27,023 bases of DNA from Clostridia bacterium (GTDB lineage Bacteria > Bacillota_A > Clostridia > Lachnospirales > Lachnospiraceae). Numbering within the stretch: position 1 is the first letter of the stretch; each line of letters starts with the position of its first letter. The stretch spans positions 1-27,023 of the forward strand of contig JAAYYM010000517.1 of the NCBI GenBank assembly GCA_012515365.1, read 5' to 3'. The position numbers and the translations under genes were made by a program. The notes beneath the pieces were generated by a model, which saw only the letters and a program-made list of their open reading frames with translations, was not told the DNA's origin and did not search any database. This document shows positions 15,133 to 23,992 of the stretch, one piece after another.

Positions 15133-16800
15133 ATGCGTAGCGATAACGTAACAAAAGGTGCACAACAGGCACCACATCGTTCTTTATTTAATGCACTTGG
15201 AATGACAAAAGAGGAGATGGACAGACCTTTGATCGGTATTGTCAGCTCTTATAATGAAATAGTACCGGGACACATGAACCTCGATAAAATTGTCAACGCT
15301 GTTAAAATGGGCGTTGCAATGGCAGGCGGAACTCCAATTGTTTTCCCGGCAATCGCTGTATGTGACGGTATTGCAATGGGACACATCGGTATGAAGTATT
15401 CGCTTGTGACCAGAGATCTGATTGCAGATTCTACAGAGTGTATGGCTATGGCGCATCAGTTTGATGGACTGATCATGGTACCAAACTGTGATAAAAATGT
15501 ACCTGGACTTTTGATGGCAGCTGCCAGAGTCAATATACCGACCGTGTTTGTATCAGGTGGACCTATGTTAGCAGGCTGTGTAAAAGGGGAAAAGACGAGT
15601 CTTTCCAGTTTGTTTGAAGCAGTCGGTGCACACGCTGCAGGCAAAATCACAGAGGATGATCTGCAGGAATTCGAAGAGAAAGCATGCCCGACCTGTGGCT
15701 CATGCTCAGGTATGTATACAGCAAACAGTATGAACTGTTTAACAGAAGCACTTGGTATGGGATTAAAGGGAAATGGCACAATTCCGGCTGTATATTCAGA
15801 ACGTATCCGTCTTGCAAAGCATGCAGGTATGAAGATCATGGAACTGATCGAAAAGGACATTAAACCAAGAGATATTATGACAGAAAAAGCCTTTATGAAT
15901 GCATTGGCAGTTGATATGGCACTTGGATGCTCCACAAATTCAATGTTACATATTCCGGCTATTGCTCATGAAGCAGGCGTAGAGCTTAATGTAGACATTG
16001 CAAATGAAATCAGTGCACGAACACCGAATTTATGTCATCTGGCACCAGCCGGACACACATATATTGAACAGCTGAATGAAGCCGGTGGTGTTTATGCAGT
16101 CATGAATGAATTAGATAAAAAGAATCTTTTAAATACAGACCTGATTACTGCAACAGGAAAAACTGTGAAAGAAAATATCAGTGGATGTATCAATAAAAAT
16201 CCGGATGTCATTCGCCCGATTGAGAATCCATACAGCCAGACTGGCGGTATTGCGATTTTAAAAGGAAATCTGGCACCTAAATCCGGTGTTGTAAAGAGAT
16301 CAGCTGTAGCTCCTGAAATGTTGGTTCATTCAGGTCCTGCCAGAGTATTTGATTGTGAAGAAGATGCAATTGCTGCCATTAAGTCAGGTGAAATTGTTTC
16401 AGGAGATGTTGTTGTTATTCGTTATGAAGGACCAAAAGGCGGGCCGGGCATGCGTGAAATGCTGAATCCTACCTCTGCAATCGCAGGTATGGGATTAGGA
16501 GAGTCAGTTGCACTTATCACAGATGGCAGATTTTCAGGTGCAAGCCGTGGTGCCTCCATCGGACACGTATCACCGGAGGCAGCTGTCGGTGGACCAATTG
16601 CTTTGGTGAAAGAAGGAGATATGATTCATATTAATATCCCTGAAAATAAACTTGATTTTGAAGTCAGTGATGAAGAATTGGCTAAACGTAAAGCAGCATG
16701 GGTACCAAGAGCACCTAAAGTTACAACAGGATATCTTGCAAGATACGCAAAGATGGTAACCGGTGGAGAGCGTGGAGCGATCCTTGAATTATCAGAATAA
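15133..16800 (+). CDS. ilvD: dihydroxy-acid dehydratase
   Basis: An iron-sulfur enzyme that dehydrates the dihydroxy acids to the 2-oxo acids of valine and isoleucine (and, through the valine branch, leucine). The 555-residue protein has the standard motifs PNCDKNVPG (C119) and [18 protein letters not shown] (cluster Cys C191), plus the C-terminal [15 protein letters not shown]. At the position where plant and mycobacterial [2Fe-2S] enzymes carry a third Cys it reads VPGHM (Gly46), as in E. coli IlvD, which suggests the oxygen-sensitive cluster type expected of an anaerobe (inference). The AGGAGG ribosome site (15119-15124) overlaps the leuB stop, with 8 nt to the ATG. Confidence 0.97.
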   Translation: MRSDNVTKGAQQAPHRSLFNALGMTKEEMDRPLIGIVSSYNEIVPGHMNLDKIVNAVKMGVAMAGGTPIVFPAIAVCDGIAMGHIGMKYSLVTRDLIADSTECMAMAHQFDGLIMVPNCDKNVPGLLMAAARVNIPTVFVSGGPMLAGCVKGEKTSLSSLFEAVGAHAAGKITEDDLQEFEEKACPTCGSCSGMYTANSMNCLTEALGMGLKGNGTIPAVYSERIRLAKHAGMKIMELIEKDIKPRDIMTEKAFMNALAVDMALGCSTNSMLHIPAIAHEAGVELNVDIANEISARTPNLCHLAPAGHTYIEQLNEAGGVYAVMNELDKKNLLNTDLITATGKTVKENISGCINKNPDVIRPIENPYSQTGGIAILKGNLAPKSGVVKRSAVAPEMLVHSGPARVFDCEEDAIAAIKSGEIVSGDVVVIRYEGPKGGPGMREMLNPTSAIAGMGLGESVALITDGRFSGASRGASIGHVSPEAAVGGPIALVKEGDMIHINIPENKLDFEVSDEELAKRKAAWVPRAPKVTTGYLARYAKMVTGGERGAILELSE

Positions 16801-16823
16801 TATAGCTTGAAAGGGAGAATGAT

Positions 16824-18506
16824 ATGCAGTTAACTGGCGCACAAATTGTAATGGAATGTTTAAAAGAGCAAGGGGTAGATACTGTTTTTGGTTACCCGGG
16901 TGGAACTATTTTAAATATTTATGATGAACTATATAAATATAGTGACAGCATCACACATTATCTGACATCTCATGAGCAGGGAGCATCACATGCTGCAGAT
17001 GGATATGCAAGAGCAACCGGAAAAGTGGGTGTATGTATGGCAACCTCAGGACCTGGTGCAACAAATCTGGTTACAGGGATTGCTACTGCATATATGGATT
17101 CGGTTCCAATGGTGGCAATCACTGCAAATGTTGTATTATCACTACTTGGAAAGGATACATTTCAGGAAGTTGATATCGCCGGAGTAACAATGCCAATCAC
17201 AAAACATGGCTATATTGTAAAAGATGTAAATGAACTTGCGGATACGATCCGCAAGGCATTCTTAATCGCACAGACCGGACGTCCCGGCCCTGTGCTCGTA
17301 GATATTACTAAAGATGTTACAGCAAATAAAGCAGAATATGAACCGGTTGTTCCACTTCCGATCGAAAGAAAGAATTCATTCTGTGATCAGGATATTGAGG
17401 TCGCTGCTGATATGATCAAGGCTGCGAAAAAACCATATATTTATGTAGGTGGTGGAGCAGTTATTTCTGAAGCAACAGAAGAAGTTATGAAATTTGCTCA
17501 TCTAATAGATGCCCCTGTATGTGATACATTGATGGGAAAAGGTGCTTTTAACGGAACCGATGAGCTGTACACAGGAATGATCGGTATGCATGGAACTAAA
17601 ACAGCTAATTACGGTGTCAGTCAGTGTGACCTTCTGATTGCAATTGGCGCACGTTTTTCTGATCGTGTTATCGGCAATGCAAAGAAGTTTGGATGTCATG
17701 CAAAGGTACTTCATATTGATATTGACCCAGCTGAAATCAACAAGAATATTATGGCAGATGCCAGTGTGATTGGTGATGTAAAATCTGTATTAACTGTTTT
17801 AAATGAGAAATTGGATCAACAGGATCATGCTGAGTGGATCACACACATTAAAGGTTATAAGGAACAGTATCCTCTTAAGTATCCGCAAAAGAAACTGACT
17901 TGTCCGTATGTGATTGAAGAAATTTATCGCGTAACAAAGGGTGATGCGATCATTACGACGGATGTCGGACAACATCAGATGTGGGCGGCTCAGTTTTACA
18001 AATATACAAAACCACGTACTTTTATTACATCAGGTGGTCTTGGCACGATGGGATACGGACTTGGTGCATGTATCGGTGCTAAAGTTGGCAAACCGGATCA
18101 GGTTGTCATCAATATCGCCGGAGACGGATGCTTTCGAATGAATATGAATGAGCTCGCAACAGCAAGCCGTTATAATATCCCAATCATAGAAGTTGTGATT
18201 AATAATCAGGTACTTGGTATGGTACGTCAGTGGCAGACTCTCTTTTATGAGAAACGCTACTCAAATACGGTATTGCAGGATAAAGTTGATTTTGTAAAAG
18301 TCGCACAGGCACTGGGATGTGAGGCGATCAGAGTGACTAAGAGGGAAGAAGTTGCACCTGCGATAGAAAAGGCAATTAAACTGAATAAACCTGTTTTGAT
18401 CGAATGCATGATTGATGAAGACGATAAGGTATTTCCAATGGTACCTGCCGGAGCAGCTATTGATGAAGTGTTTGATGCAGATGATCTGAAAAATATTGTT
18501 GATTAA
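16824..18506 (+). CDS. ilvB: acetolactate synthase, large (catalytic) subunit
   Basis: A thiamine-diphosphate enzyme that makes acetolactate or acetohydroxybutyrate, the first common step of branched-chain amino acid synthesis. It is 560 residues long. Seen are FGYPGG near the N-terminus, the catalytic Glu E51 in SHEQGASHAADGYAR, the central FAD-type domain, and the ThDP-binding GDGCFRMNMNELATA with VINN at its end. The C-terminal half resembles biosynthetic AHAS (FVKVAQALGCEAIRV ... VLIECMID) and not catabolic AlsS. No ilvN small regulatory subunit follows; the next gene, 12 nt away, encodes an L,D-transpeptidase. Feedback inhibition by valine would therefore depend on a distant ilvN or be absent. 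Confidence 0.95.
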   Translation: MQLTGAQIVMECLKEQGVDTVFGYPGGTILNIYDELYKYSDSITHYLTSHEQGASHAADGYARATGKVGVCMATSGPGATNLVTGIATAYMDSVPMVAITANVVLSLLGKDTFQEVDIAGVTMPITKHGYIVKDVNELADTIRKAFLIAQTGRPGPVLVDITKDVTANKAEYEPVVPLPIERKNSFCDQDIEVAADMIKAAKKPYIYVGGGAVISEATEEVMKFAHLIDAPVCDTLMGKGAFNGTDELYTGMIGMHGTKTANYGVSQCDLLIAIGARFSDRVIGNAKKFGCHAKVLHIDIDPAEINKNIMADASVIGDVKSVLTVLNEKLDQQDHAEWITHIKGYKEQYPLKYPQKKLTCPYVIEEIYRVTKGDAIITTDVGQHQMWAAQFYKYTKPRTFITSGGLGTMGYGLGACIGAKVGKPDQVVINIAGDGCFRMNMNELATASRYNIPIIEVVINNQVLGMVRQWQTLFYEKRYSNTVLQDKVDFVKVAQALGCEAIRVTKREEVAPAIEKAIKLNKPVLIECMIDEDDKVFPMVPAGAAIDEVFDADDLKNIVD

Positions 18507-18518
18507 GGAAACCTACCA

Positions 18519-19916
18519 ATGAAAAAAACAGCAAAAATTACTGCTTTTGTAATAGGTGGAATATTGATACTGGGCATCATTATATATGCTTCACTTGCAA
18601 TTTATTATAGTTCAGGCTTTTTATACGGAACATGGATCAATAACTATTACTGCACCGGGCTTACTGCTGAAAATGCAGAACTACTGATACTGAATGATGA
18701 ACAGCCATATACACTGACTCTTTTCGAAGAGAATGGTACATCAGAAGTGATCAGTGGTGACCAATTTGACTTTAGTACTGACTATTTATCTGGTCTAGAG
18801 GATATCAAACGTAAGCAGAACGTCTATTATTGGGGATATTATCTACTGAATCCACAGTATTATGAGGTGAAGCCAGAATATTTATTTGATGAATCAAAAC
18901 TTTTAGCACAAGTAGAACAGTTGAATTGTTTTAAGCTGGAAGCATATAATCAAAATCAAAAGCTGGAAATCAGCAAAACCGCAGATGGATATAAGCTTGT
19001 AGACCAGAAAGTAAATACCATTGATCAGGCTAAAGTAAAACAATTGATCCTTGAAGCGGTAGCAAAAGGAGAACGGGAGCTTTCACTTATTGATCATGAT
19101 TGTTACGAAGCGTATCAGTATACAGATGAAGAAAAAAGTATCCTTGAATTATGGGAGAAGATTGATAGACTGCAGAATTCTAAATTGGTTTTAAAGGATG
19201 GTAAAATTGAGCTGACTTTAGAAGGAACAGAGGCTGCTTCATGGCTTGTGAAAGAGGGAAAAGATTTTTTACTTGATGAAAATGGAGCGTTAGTTCTTGA
19301 CCAAGAAAAGCTTGAAGAATTTTTGAAAAAAGAAGAATTACTATTTAATTCTTCCGGTGCTTCACGTGTCTGGCAACGTCCAAATGACGGGAAAATCATT
19401 ACGATCAACACAAAAGGCAAGAAGTATGAGGTTGATACCAAACAAGAACTGGATGAAATCAATAAGGCTTTGTCTGCTGGTCATACAATGACAAGAAAGC
19501 CCTTTTATGCTAAGGTTGGAGAGCCAAGAAGCGAAATAAATATGGGCAATACATATATAGAAGTTGATATGGCTGAACAAAAGTTGTATTATTATAAAGA
19601 TCGTGAATTGATACTTACTTCTGACACGGTTACAGGAAACACTTCGCGTGGAAATGGTACACCGGAAGCTGTCTGTGAAATTTATTTTATGCAGAAGAAT
19701 CGCACCTTGAGAGGTGCAGATTATGCGTCCTTTGTACATTACTGGATTGCTGTAAAAGGAAGAATCGGCATACATGATGCGACATGGCGTGATAAATTCG
19801 GAGGCGACATCTATAAAACGAATGGATCGCATGGCTGTATTAACCTGCCAAAGGAAAATGCGGCGAAATTATATGAAATGGTAGAGACTGGGATTCCGGT
19901 CATCTTGCATTATTAA
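18519..19916 (+). CDS. membrane-anchored L,D-transpeptidase (YkuD domain)
   Basis: A cell-wall enzyme predicted to form 3-3 cross-links or attach proteins to peptidoglycan. An N-terminal signal anchor (~8-29, KKTAKITAF then a hydrophobic span) precedes an extracytoplasmic region of about 310 residues resembling the PG_binding_4 domain found in clostridial L,D-transpeptidases. The YkuD catalytic domain follows at ~345-465: YIEVDMAEQKLYYYKD, TGNTSRGNGTPEA, H419 in RIGIHDATW and the nucleophile C440 in SHGCINLP. All required residues are present. Such enzymes resist most penicillins but are hit by carbapenems. The ribosome site (AAGGA) overlaps the ilvB stop, and serC follows after 28 nt, so it appears embedded in an amino acid operon. 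Confidence 0.93.
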   Translation: MKKTAKITAFVIGGILILGIIIYASLAIYYSSGFLYGTWINNYYCTGLTAENAELLILNDEQPYTLTLFEENGTSEVISGDQFDFSTDYLSGLEDIKRKQNVYYWGYYLLNPQYYEVKPEYLFDESKLLAQVEQLNCFKLEAYNQNQKLEISKTADGYKLVDQKVNTIDQAKVKQLILEAVAKGERELSLIDHDCYEAYQYTDEEKSILELWEKIDRLQNSKLVLKDGKIELTLEGTEAASWLVKEGKDFLLDENGALVLDQEKLEEFLKKEELLFNSSGASRVWQRPNDGKIITINTKGKKYEVDTKQELDEINKALSAGHTMTRKPFYAKVGEPRSEINMGNTYIEVDMAEQKLYYYKDRELILTSDTVTGNTSRGNGTPEAVCEIYFMQKNRTLRGADYASFVHYWIAVKGRIGIHDATWRDKFGGDIYKTNGSHGCINLPKENAAKLYEMVETGIPVILHY

Positions 19917-19944
19917 TGTTAATAAAATTTAGGAGGAGATAGAA

Positions 19945-21024
19945 GTGAAGAGAATTTACAATTTTTCAGCAGGTCCGGCAGTTTTACCTGAAGAAGTTTT
20001 AAAAGAAGCTGCAGATGAAATGTTGGATTACAAGGGAAGTGGCATGTCTGTTATGGAAATGAGCCATCGTTCCAAAGTATATGACAATATTATCAAAGAA
20101 GCGGAAGCTGATTTAAGAGAACTGATGAACATTCCGGATAATTACAAGGTAATGTTTTTACAGGGTGGTGCCAGTCAGCAGTTTGCAATGATTCCTATGA
20201 ATCTGATGAAAAACAAAGTTGCAGATTACATTGTGACCGGAAACTGGGCTAAAAAAGCATACCAGGAAGCTTGCATTTACGGAAAAGCCAATAAGATTGC
20301 GAGCAGCGAGGACAAGGTGTTTTCTTATATTCCTGACTGTTCAGATCTTCCTATTTCTGAGGATGCTGACTATGTATATATTTGTGAGAATAACACAATC
20401 TTTGGAACCAAATATAAAACACTTCCTAATACAAAAGGAAAAACACTGGTAGCAGATGTATCATCTTGTTTCCTGTCAGAACCTATTGACGTGACAAAAT
20501 ATGGTCTCATTTATGGTGGCGTGCAGAAAAATATTGGACCTGCTGGTGTAGTTATTGTTATCATCAGAGAAGATCTGATTACAGAAGATGTACTTCCGGG
20601 AACACCTACTATGCTTAAATATAAGATTCATGCAGATGCGCAGTCTTTATATAATACGCCACCTGCATATGGTATTTATATTTGTGGCAAGGTATTTAAA
20701 TGGATCAAGAAAATGGGCGGACTTGAAGCTATGAAGGTACGTAATGAGAAAAAGGCTAAGATCCTTTACGATTATCTTGATCAGAGTAAGATGTTCCATG
20801 GAAATGTAGAAAAGAAAGACCGTTCACTTATGAATGTCACTTTTGTAACAGGTAATGCTGATCTTGATGCTAAATTCATTAAAGAAGCAAAAGAGGCAGG
20901 ATTTGATAATCTGAAAGGTCACAGAATTGCCGGAGGTATGAGAGCAAGTATTTATAATGCGATGCCAATGGAAGGTGTGCAGGCACTTGTTGATTTCATG
21001 AAGAAATTTGAGGAGGAGAATTAA
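19945..21024 (+). CDS. serC: phosphoserine aminotransferase
   Basis: A PLP enzyme that converts 3-phosphohydroxypyruvate and glutamate to O-phosphoserine and 2-oxoglutarate. The 359-residue protein opens with YNFSAGPAVLPEEVL and has FLQGGASQQF, then the PLP lysine K195 in YGGVQKNIGPAG, and ends with the substrate-binding HRIAGGMRASIYNAMP. The start is GTG at 19945 behind a strong AGGAGGAG; no ATG is available in the conserved N-terminus. serA begins 2 nt after its stop, so the two are coupled. Confidence 0.97.
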   Translation: MKRIYNFSAGPAVLPEEVLKEAADEMLDYKGSGMSVMEMSHRSKVYDNIIKEAEADLRELMNIPDNYKVMFLQGGASQQFAMIPMNLMKNKVADYIVTGNWAKKAYQEACIYGKANKIASSEDKVFSYIPDCSDLPISEDADYVYICENNTIFGTKYKTLPNTKGKTLVADVSSCFLSEPIDVTKYGLIYGGVQKNIGPAGVVIVIIREDLITEDVLPGTPTMLKYKIHADAQSLYNTPPAYGIYICGKVFKWIKKMGGLEAMKVRNEKKAKILYDYLDQSKMFHGNVEKKDRSLMNVTFVTGNADLDAKFIKEAKEAGFDNLKGHRIAGGMRASIYNAMPMEGVQALVDFMKKFEEEN

Positions 21025-21026
21025 TC

Positions 21027-22190
21027 ATGTTTAAATATCATTGTTTAAATCCAATCGCTCAGGTAGGACTTGATTATTTTACGACTCAGTATGAAGCGTG
21101 TGACAAAATGGATGACGCACAAGGTGTCTTGGTCAGAAGTGCAGCAATGCATGATCTGGAGCTTCCGGATTCTTTACTTGCAATAGCACGTGCCGGAGCT
21201 GGCGTTAATAACATCCCACTCGATAAATGTGCAGAAAAGGGAATTGTAGTATTCAATACACCTGGTGCTAATGCAAATGGTGTAAAAGAGCTTGTGATTG
21301 CAGGAATGCTTCTGGCTTCCAGAGATATCGTAGGCGGAATCAACTGGGTATCTACGCAGACCGATAATGCAGATGTAGCAAAAGCAGCAGAGAAAGAAAA
21401 GAAAAAATTCGCTGGAAGTGAAATTCAGGATAAAAAGCTTGGAATCATCGGACTTGGTGCGATTGGTGTAAAGGTTGCCAATGTAGCAAAACATCTGGGA
21501 ATGGAAGTATACGGCTATGACCCATATATTTCTGTAGATGCAGCATGGAATCTTTCCAGAGATATTAAGCATGTTTATGATGTGAATGAAATTTACGAAA
21601 ACTGTGATTTTATTACGATCCATGTGCCTCTTATGGACGGAACCAGAAAGATGATTAATCAAGAAGCAATCAGTAAAATGAAAGATGGCGTTGTATTGAT
21701 GAACTTTGCCAGAGATCTTCTTGCAAATGAAGAAGACGTGATTGAGGCAATCAAGCAGGGAAAAGTAAAGAAATATGTATCTGATTTCCCAAATCCTACA
21801 ACTGTCGGAGTAGACGGATGTATCGTCATTCCTCATCTTGGAGCTTCTACAGAAGAGTCAGAAGATAACTGTGCGAAGATGGCAGTCAAGGAACTTAAGG
21901 ATTATCTTGAAAACGGAAATATTAATCATTCAGTTAATTATCCGTCATGCGATATGGGTGTGTGTATGAAAGCTGGACGTGTTGCTATTTTCCATAAAAA
22001 TGTAGCAAACATGATCACAAAATTCACAGCATCATTTGGCGATCTGGGAATCAACATCTCTGACATGGTAAATAAATCAAAAGGTGAATTTGCTTATACG
22101 ATGTTAGATGTAGAATCAGCAGTGACTGATGCAATCGTAGAGAAGCTTACAAACATTGAAGGCGTAATCCGTGTACGCGTTGTAAAATAG
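21027..22190 (+). CDS. serA: D-3-phosphoglycerate dehydrogenase with C-terminal ACT domain
   Basis: It oxidises 3-phosphoglycerate to 3-phosphohydroxypyruvate, the first step of serine synthesis. The 387-residue protein has a Rossmann domain with GLGAIG (142-147) and VYGYDPY, catalytic R229 in NFARD and H270 in PHLGAST. The stretch that usually carries the catalytic Glu (DVFxxEP in other 2-hydroxyacid dehydrogenases) reads SDFPNP, so that Glu is not apparent; as I recall this variant is common in the short Firmicute/Bacteroidetes SerA type. The end (~318-387) is a single ACT domain (VANMITKFTASFGDLGINISDM), expected to sense serine. The AGGAGGAG ribosome site lies within the end of serC. A strong terminator follows 20 nt after the stop. 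Confidence 0.95.
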   Translation: MFKYHCLNPIAQVGLDYFTTQYEACDKMDDAQGVLVRSAAMHDLELPDSLLAIARAGAGVNNIPLDKCAEKGIVVFNTPGANANGVKELVIAGMLLASRDIVGGINWVSTQTDNADVAKAAEKEKKKFAGSEIQDKKLGIIGLGAIGVKVANVAKHLGMEVYGYDPYISVDAAWNLSRDIKHVYDVNEIYENCDFITIHVPLMDGTRKMINQEAISKMKDGVVLMNFARDLLANEEDVIEAIKQGKVKKYVSDFPNPTTVGVDGCIVIPHLGASTEESEDNCAKMAVKELKDYLENGNINHSVNYPSCDMGVCMKAGRVAIFHKNVANMITKFTASFGDLGINISDMVNKSKGEFAYTMLDVESAVTDAIVEKLTNIEGVIRVRVVK

Positions 22191-22210
22191 TAATTAAAGT
22201 ATATTCAAAC

Positions 22211-22258
22211 AAAAAAATGAAACGTATGCAGCTCTTGGCACATACGTTTCATTTTTTT
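22211..22258. terminator. strong bidirectional intrinsic terminator
   Basis: A perfect 18-bp stem, 22211-22228 (AAAAAAATGAAACGTATG) with 22241-22258, around a 12-nt loop. A-run and T-run flanks let it end both the leuB-serA unit and the converging small gene. Confidence 0.96.
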
Positions 22259-22270
22259 GGATTGATGGTT

Positions 22271-22537
22271 TTACATGATGTCTCCGTATTGAGATGGGTT
22301 GCCTAATTCACTTTGGAATTTGCGCTCAAGTTCAACGGAAGCTTCACTTGCCAAATCCATGTATTTAATAAACACATCTTCTAAGGGCATGTTTTTTTCT
22401 TTGGCTATTTCCTCCAGTACCGGTTTTAGTTTATCGAGCTGAAATGATACATGTGTTTTCTGAGGGTCGATATCCTTAAGTACCACTGATGCATATTCGT
22501 TTATCTTAGTCAAGATCTCTCTGTCTTCTGCTGTCAT
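22271..22537 (-). CDS. small helical protein of unknown function
   Basis: An 88-residue charged protein, predicted mostly alpha-helical and cytosolic, which I do not recognise. It begins MTAEDREILTKINEYASVVL, has a helical middle (LDKLKPVLEEIAKEKNMPLEDVFIKYMDLAS) and ends with GNPSQYGDIM. It has no cysteines, membrane span or DNA-binding motif that I can identify. A TTG 18 nt upstream (22555) overlaps the AAAGGAG ribosome site; ATG 22537 with an 8-nt spacer is the better start. It has its own promoter and the shared terminator, which support a real gene. It lies convergent to serA and divergent from the DUF1015 gene. Confidence 0.75.
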   Translation of the reverse strand: MTAEDREILTKINEYASVVLKDIDPQKTHVSFQLDKLKPVLEEIAKEKNMPLEDVFIKYMDLASEASVELERKFQSELGNPSQYGDIM

Positions 22538-22569
22538 AAATAAGACTCCTTTCAACTAAATTATTAATA

Positions 22570-22598
22570 AGTATAGCATATTTTATAGATTCCGTCAC
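22570..22598 (-). promoter_or_regulatory. probable promoter for the small unknown gene
   Basis: On the minus strand: GTGACG (22598-22593), a 17-nt spacer and TATACT (22575-22570), about 32 nt before the start codon. The -35 box is weak. Confidence 0.45.
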
Positions 22599-22631
22599 TA
22601 GAATATGAACGGACAAATTTGTTAGTCGGTG

Positions 22632-22660
22632 TTTACTAAAATTGTCGAATACGATATAAT
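22632..22660 (+). promoter_or_regulatory. sigma-A-type promoter for DUF1015-glgB-mscS
   Basis: TTTACT (22632-22637), a 17-nt spacer and perfect TATAAT (22655-22660). The leader of about 65 nt holds a short hairpin (TGATTC/GAATCA, ~22697-22711) just before the AAGGAG ribosome site (22717-22722). Confidence 0.6.
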
Positions 22661-22730
22661 AAATATTGTTTATCAATTTACAGAAAAGTAGAATGATGAT
22701 TCATAGAATCAATCATAAGGAGACTAAAAA

Positions 22731-23972
22731 ATGGCTTATATAAAACCTTTTCCATGTATCCGGCCCAGAAACGATATGGCTGAAAAAATTGCTGCACTTC
22801 CATATGATGTATATAATCGCGAAGAGGCAAAAAAAGAAGTAATGCAGCATCCTGATCTGTTTTTAAAGATTGACCGTGCAGAGACACAATTCCCGGATGA
22901 TGTAGATACTTATGATGACAGAGTTTATCAGAAAGCACATGATATGTTATGGGATCTGATTGATGAAGGTGTTTATTTAAAGGATGATCAGCCATGCTAC
23001 TATATTTATGAATTGACGATGAATCAAAGATCCCAGACAGGAATTGTGGCATGTGCATCTATTGATGATTATTTGTCAGGTGTTATTATGAAACATGAAA
23101 ATACGCGTGCAGATAAACAGGTCGACAGAATCCGTCATGTAGATACTTGCTGTGCACAGACAGGTCCTATTTTTCTGGCATATCGTGCAATCGATCAGAT
23201 CAATCAGGTCGTAGACCGGACAAAGAAAAGTGACGCAGTATATGATTTTACTACAGATGATGGAATTAGACATTCCGTCTGGATCATAGATAATCAAACA
23301 GATATCCAAACTGTTTTTGAAGCCTTTCAGAAGACAAACGAGATTTATATTGCAGATGGACATCATCGCTGTGCATCAGCAGTAGAGGTTGGATTAAAGC
23401 GAAGAAAAGAACATCCTGATTATGATGGAACTGAAGAATTAAATACAATTTTATCTGTTCTGTTTCCGGATGACCAGTTGATGATTATGGATTATAATCG
23501 TGTCGTTAAGGACCTAAACGGCTATTCTACAGAGCAGTTTTTAGATAAGGTGAGAGAGAAATATGATGTTGAATTATCGGGATCAAATCCTTACTCACCG
23601 AGCAAAAAGGGTACACTTGGTATGTATTTGAATGACCAGTGGTACGGTTTAAAGATCAAAGCGCAATATTGCTCAAATGATCCGGTTGAAGGACTTGATG
23701 TATCTATTTTGCAAAGAGAACTGCTTGAACCTGTTTTAAATATTAAAGATCCAAAAACAGATAAACGAATCGATTTCGTCGGCGGAATCAGAGGCCTTAG
23801 TGAATTAGAACGTCGTGTACATACAGACTGTGCTGTTGCATTTGCTATGTATCCGACCTCTATTTCGGAATTGTTTGCCGTGGCAGATGCAAAGCTTTTA
23901 ATGCCACCAAAATCAACCTGGTTTGAACCGAAATTAAGGAGTGGAATTTTTATCCATGCAATAGAAAAATAG
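22731..23972 (+). CDS. DUF1015 family protein, candidate serine/phosphoserine enzyme
   Basis: A 413-residue cytosolic protein of the DUF1015 family. Conserved points seen are the opening IKPFPCIRP with ALPYDVYN, the central KHENTR (121-126), and YIADGHHRCASA (206-217), whose DGHHR resembles the ParB-like fold motif of archaeal ADP-dependent serine kinase SerK. In Clostridia this family often sits next to serA and serC (my recollection), as here: it lies 540 nt after serA, though in a separate transcription unit. A role in interconverting serine and O-phosphoserine is thus plausible but inferred. The ATG has AAGGAG with an 8-nt spacer. glgB follows after 20 nt and is probably cotranscribed, which gives no clear functional link. 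Confidence 0.8.
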   Translation: MAYIKPFPCIRPRNDMAEKIAALPYDVYNREEAKKEVMQHPDLFLKIDRAETQFPDDVDTYDDRVYQKAHDMLWDLIDEGVYLKDDQPCYYIYELTMNQRSQTGIVACASIDDYLSGVIMKHENTRADKQVDRIRHVDTCCAQTGPIFLAYRAIDQINQVVDRTKKSDAVYDFTTDDGIRHSVWIIDNQTDIQTVFEAFQKTNEIYIADGHHRCASAVEVGLKRRKEHPDYDGTEELNTILSVLFPDDQLMIMDYNRVVKDLNGYSTEQFLDKVREKYDVELSGSNPYSPSKKGTLGMYLNDQWYGLKIKAQYCSNDPVEGLDVSILQRELLEPVLNIKDPKTDKRIDFVGGIRGLSELERRVHTDCAVAFAMYPTSISELFAVADAKLLMPPKSTWFEPKLRSGIFIHAIEK

Positions 23973-23992
23973 GAGCCAGGGAGGTGTAAGAC

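Noticed and set aside
21174..21836. 220-codon open frame on the minus strand inside serA
   Set aside because: It lies wholly antisense to a clear serA, has low-complexity Cys/Ile/Phe-rich content and no ribosome site, and is a codon-bias shadow. The same applies to the minus-strand frames at 15456-15935, 19362-19832 and 9286-9729.
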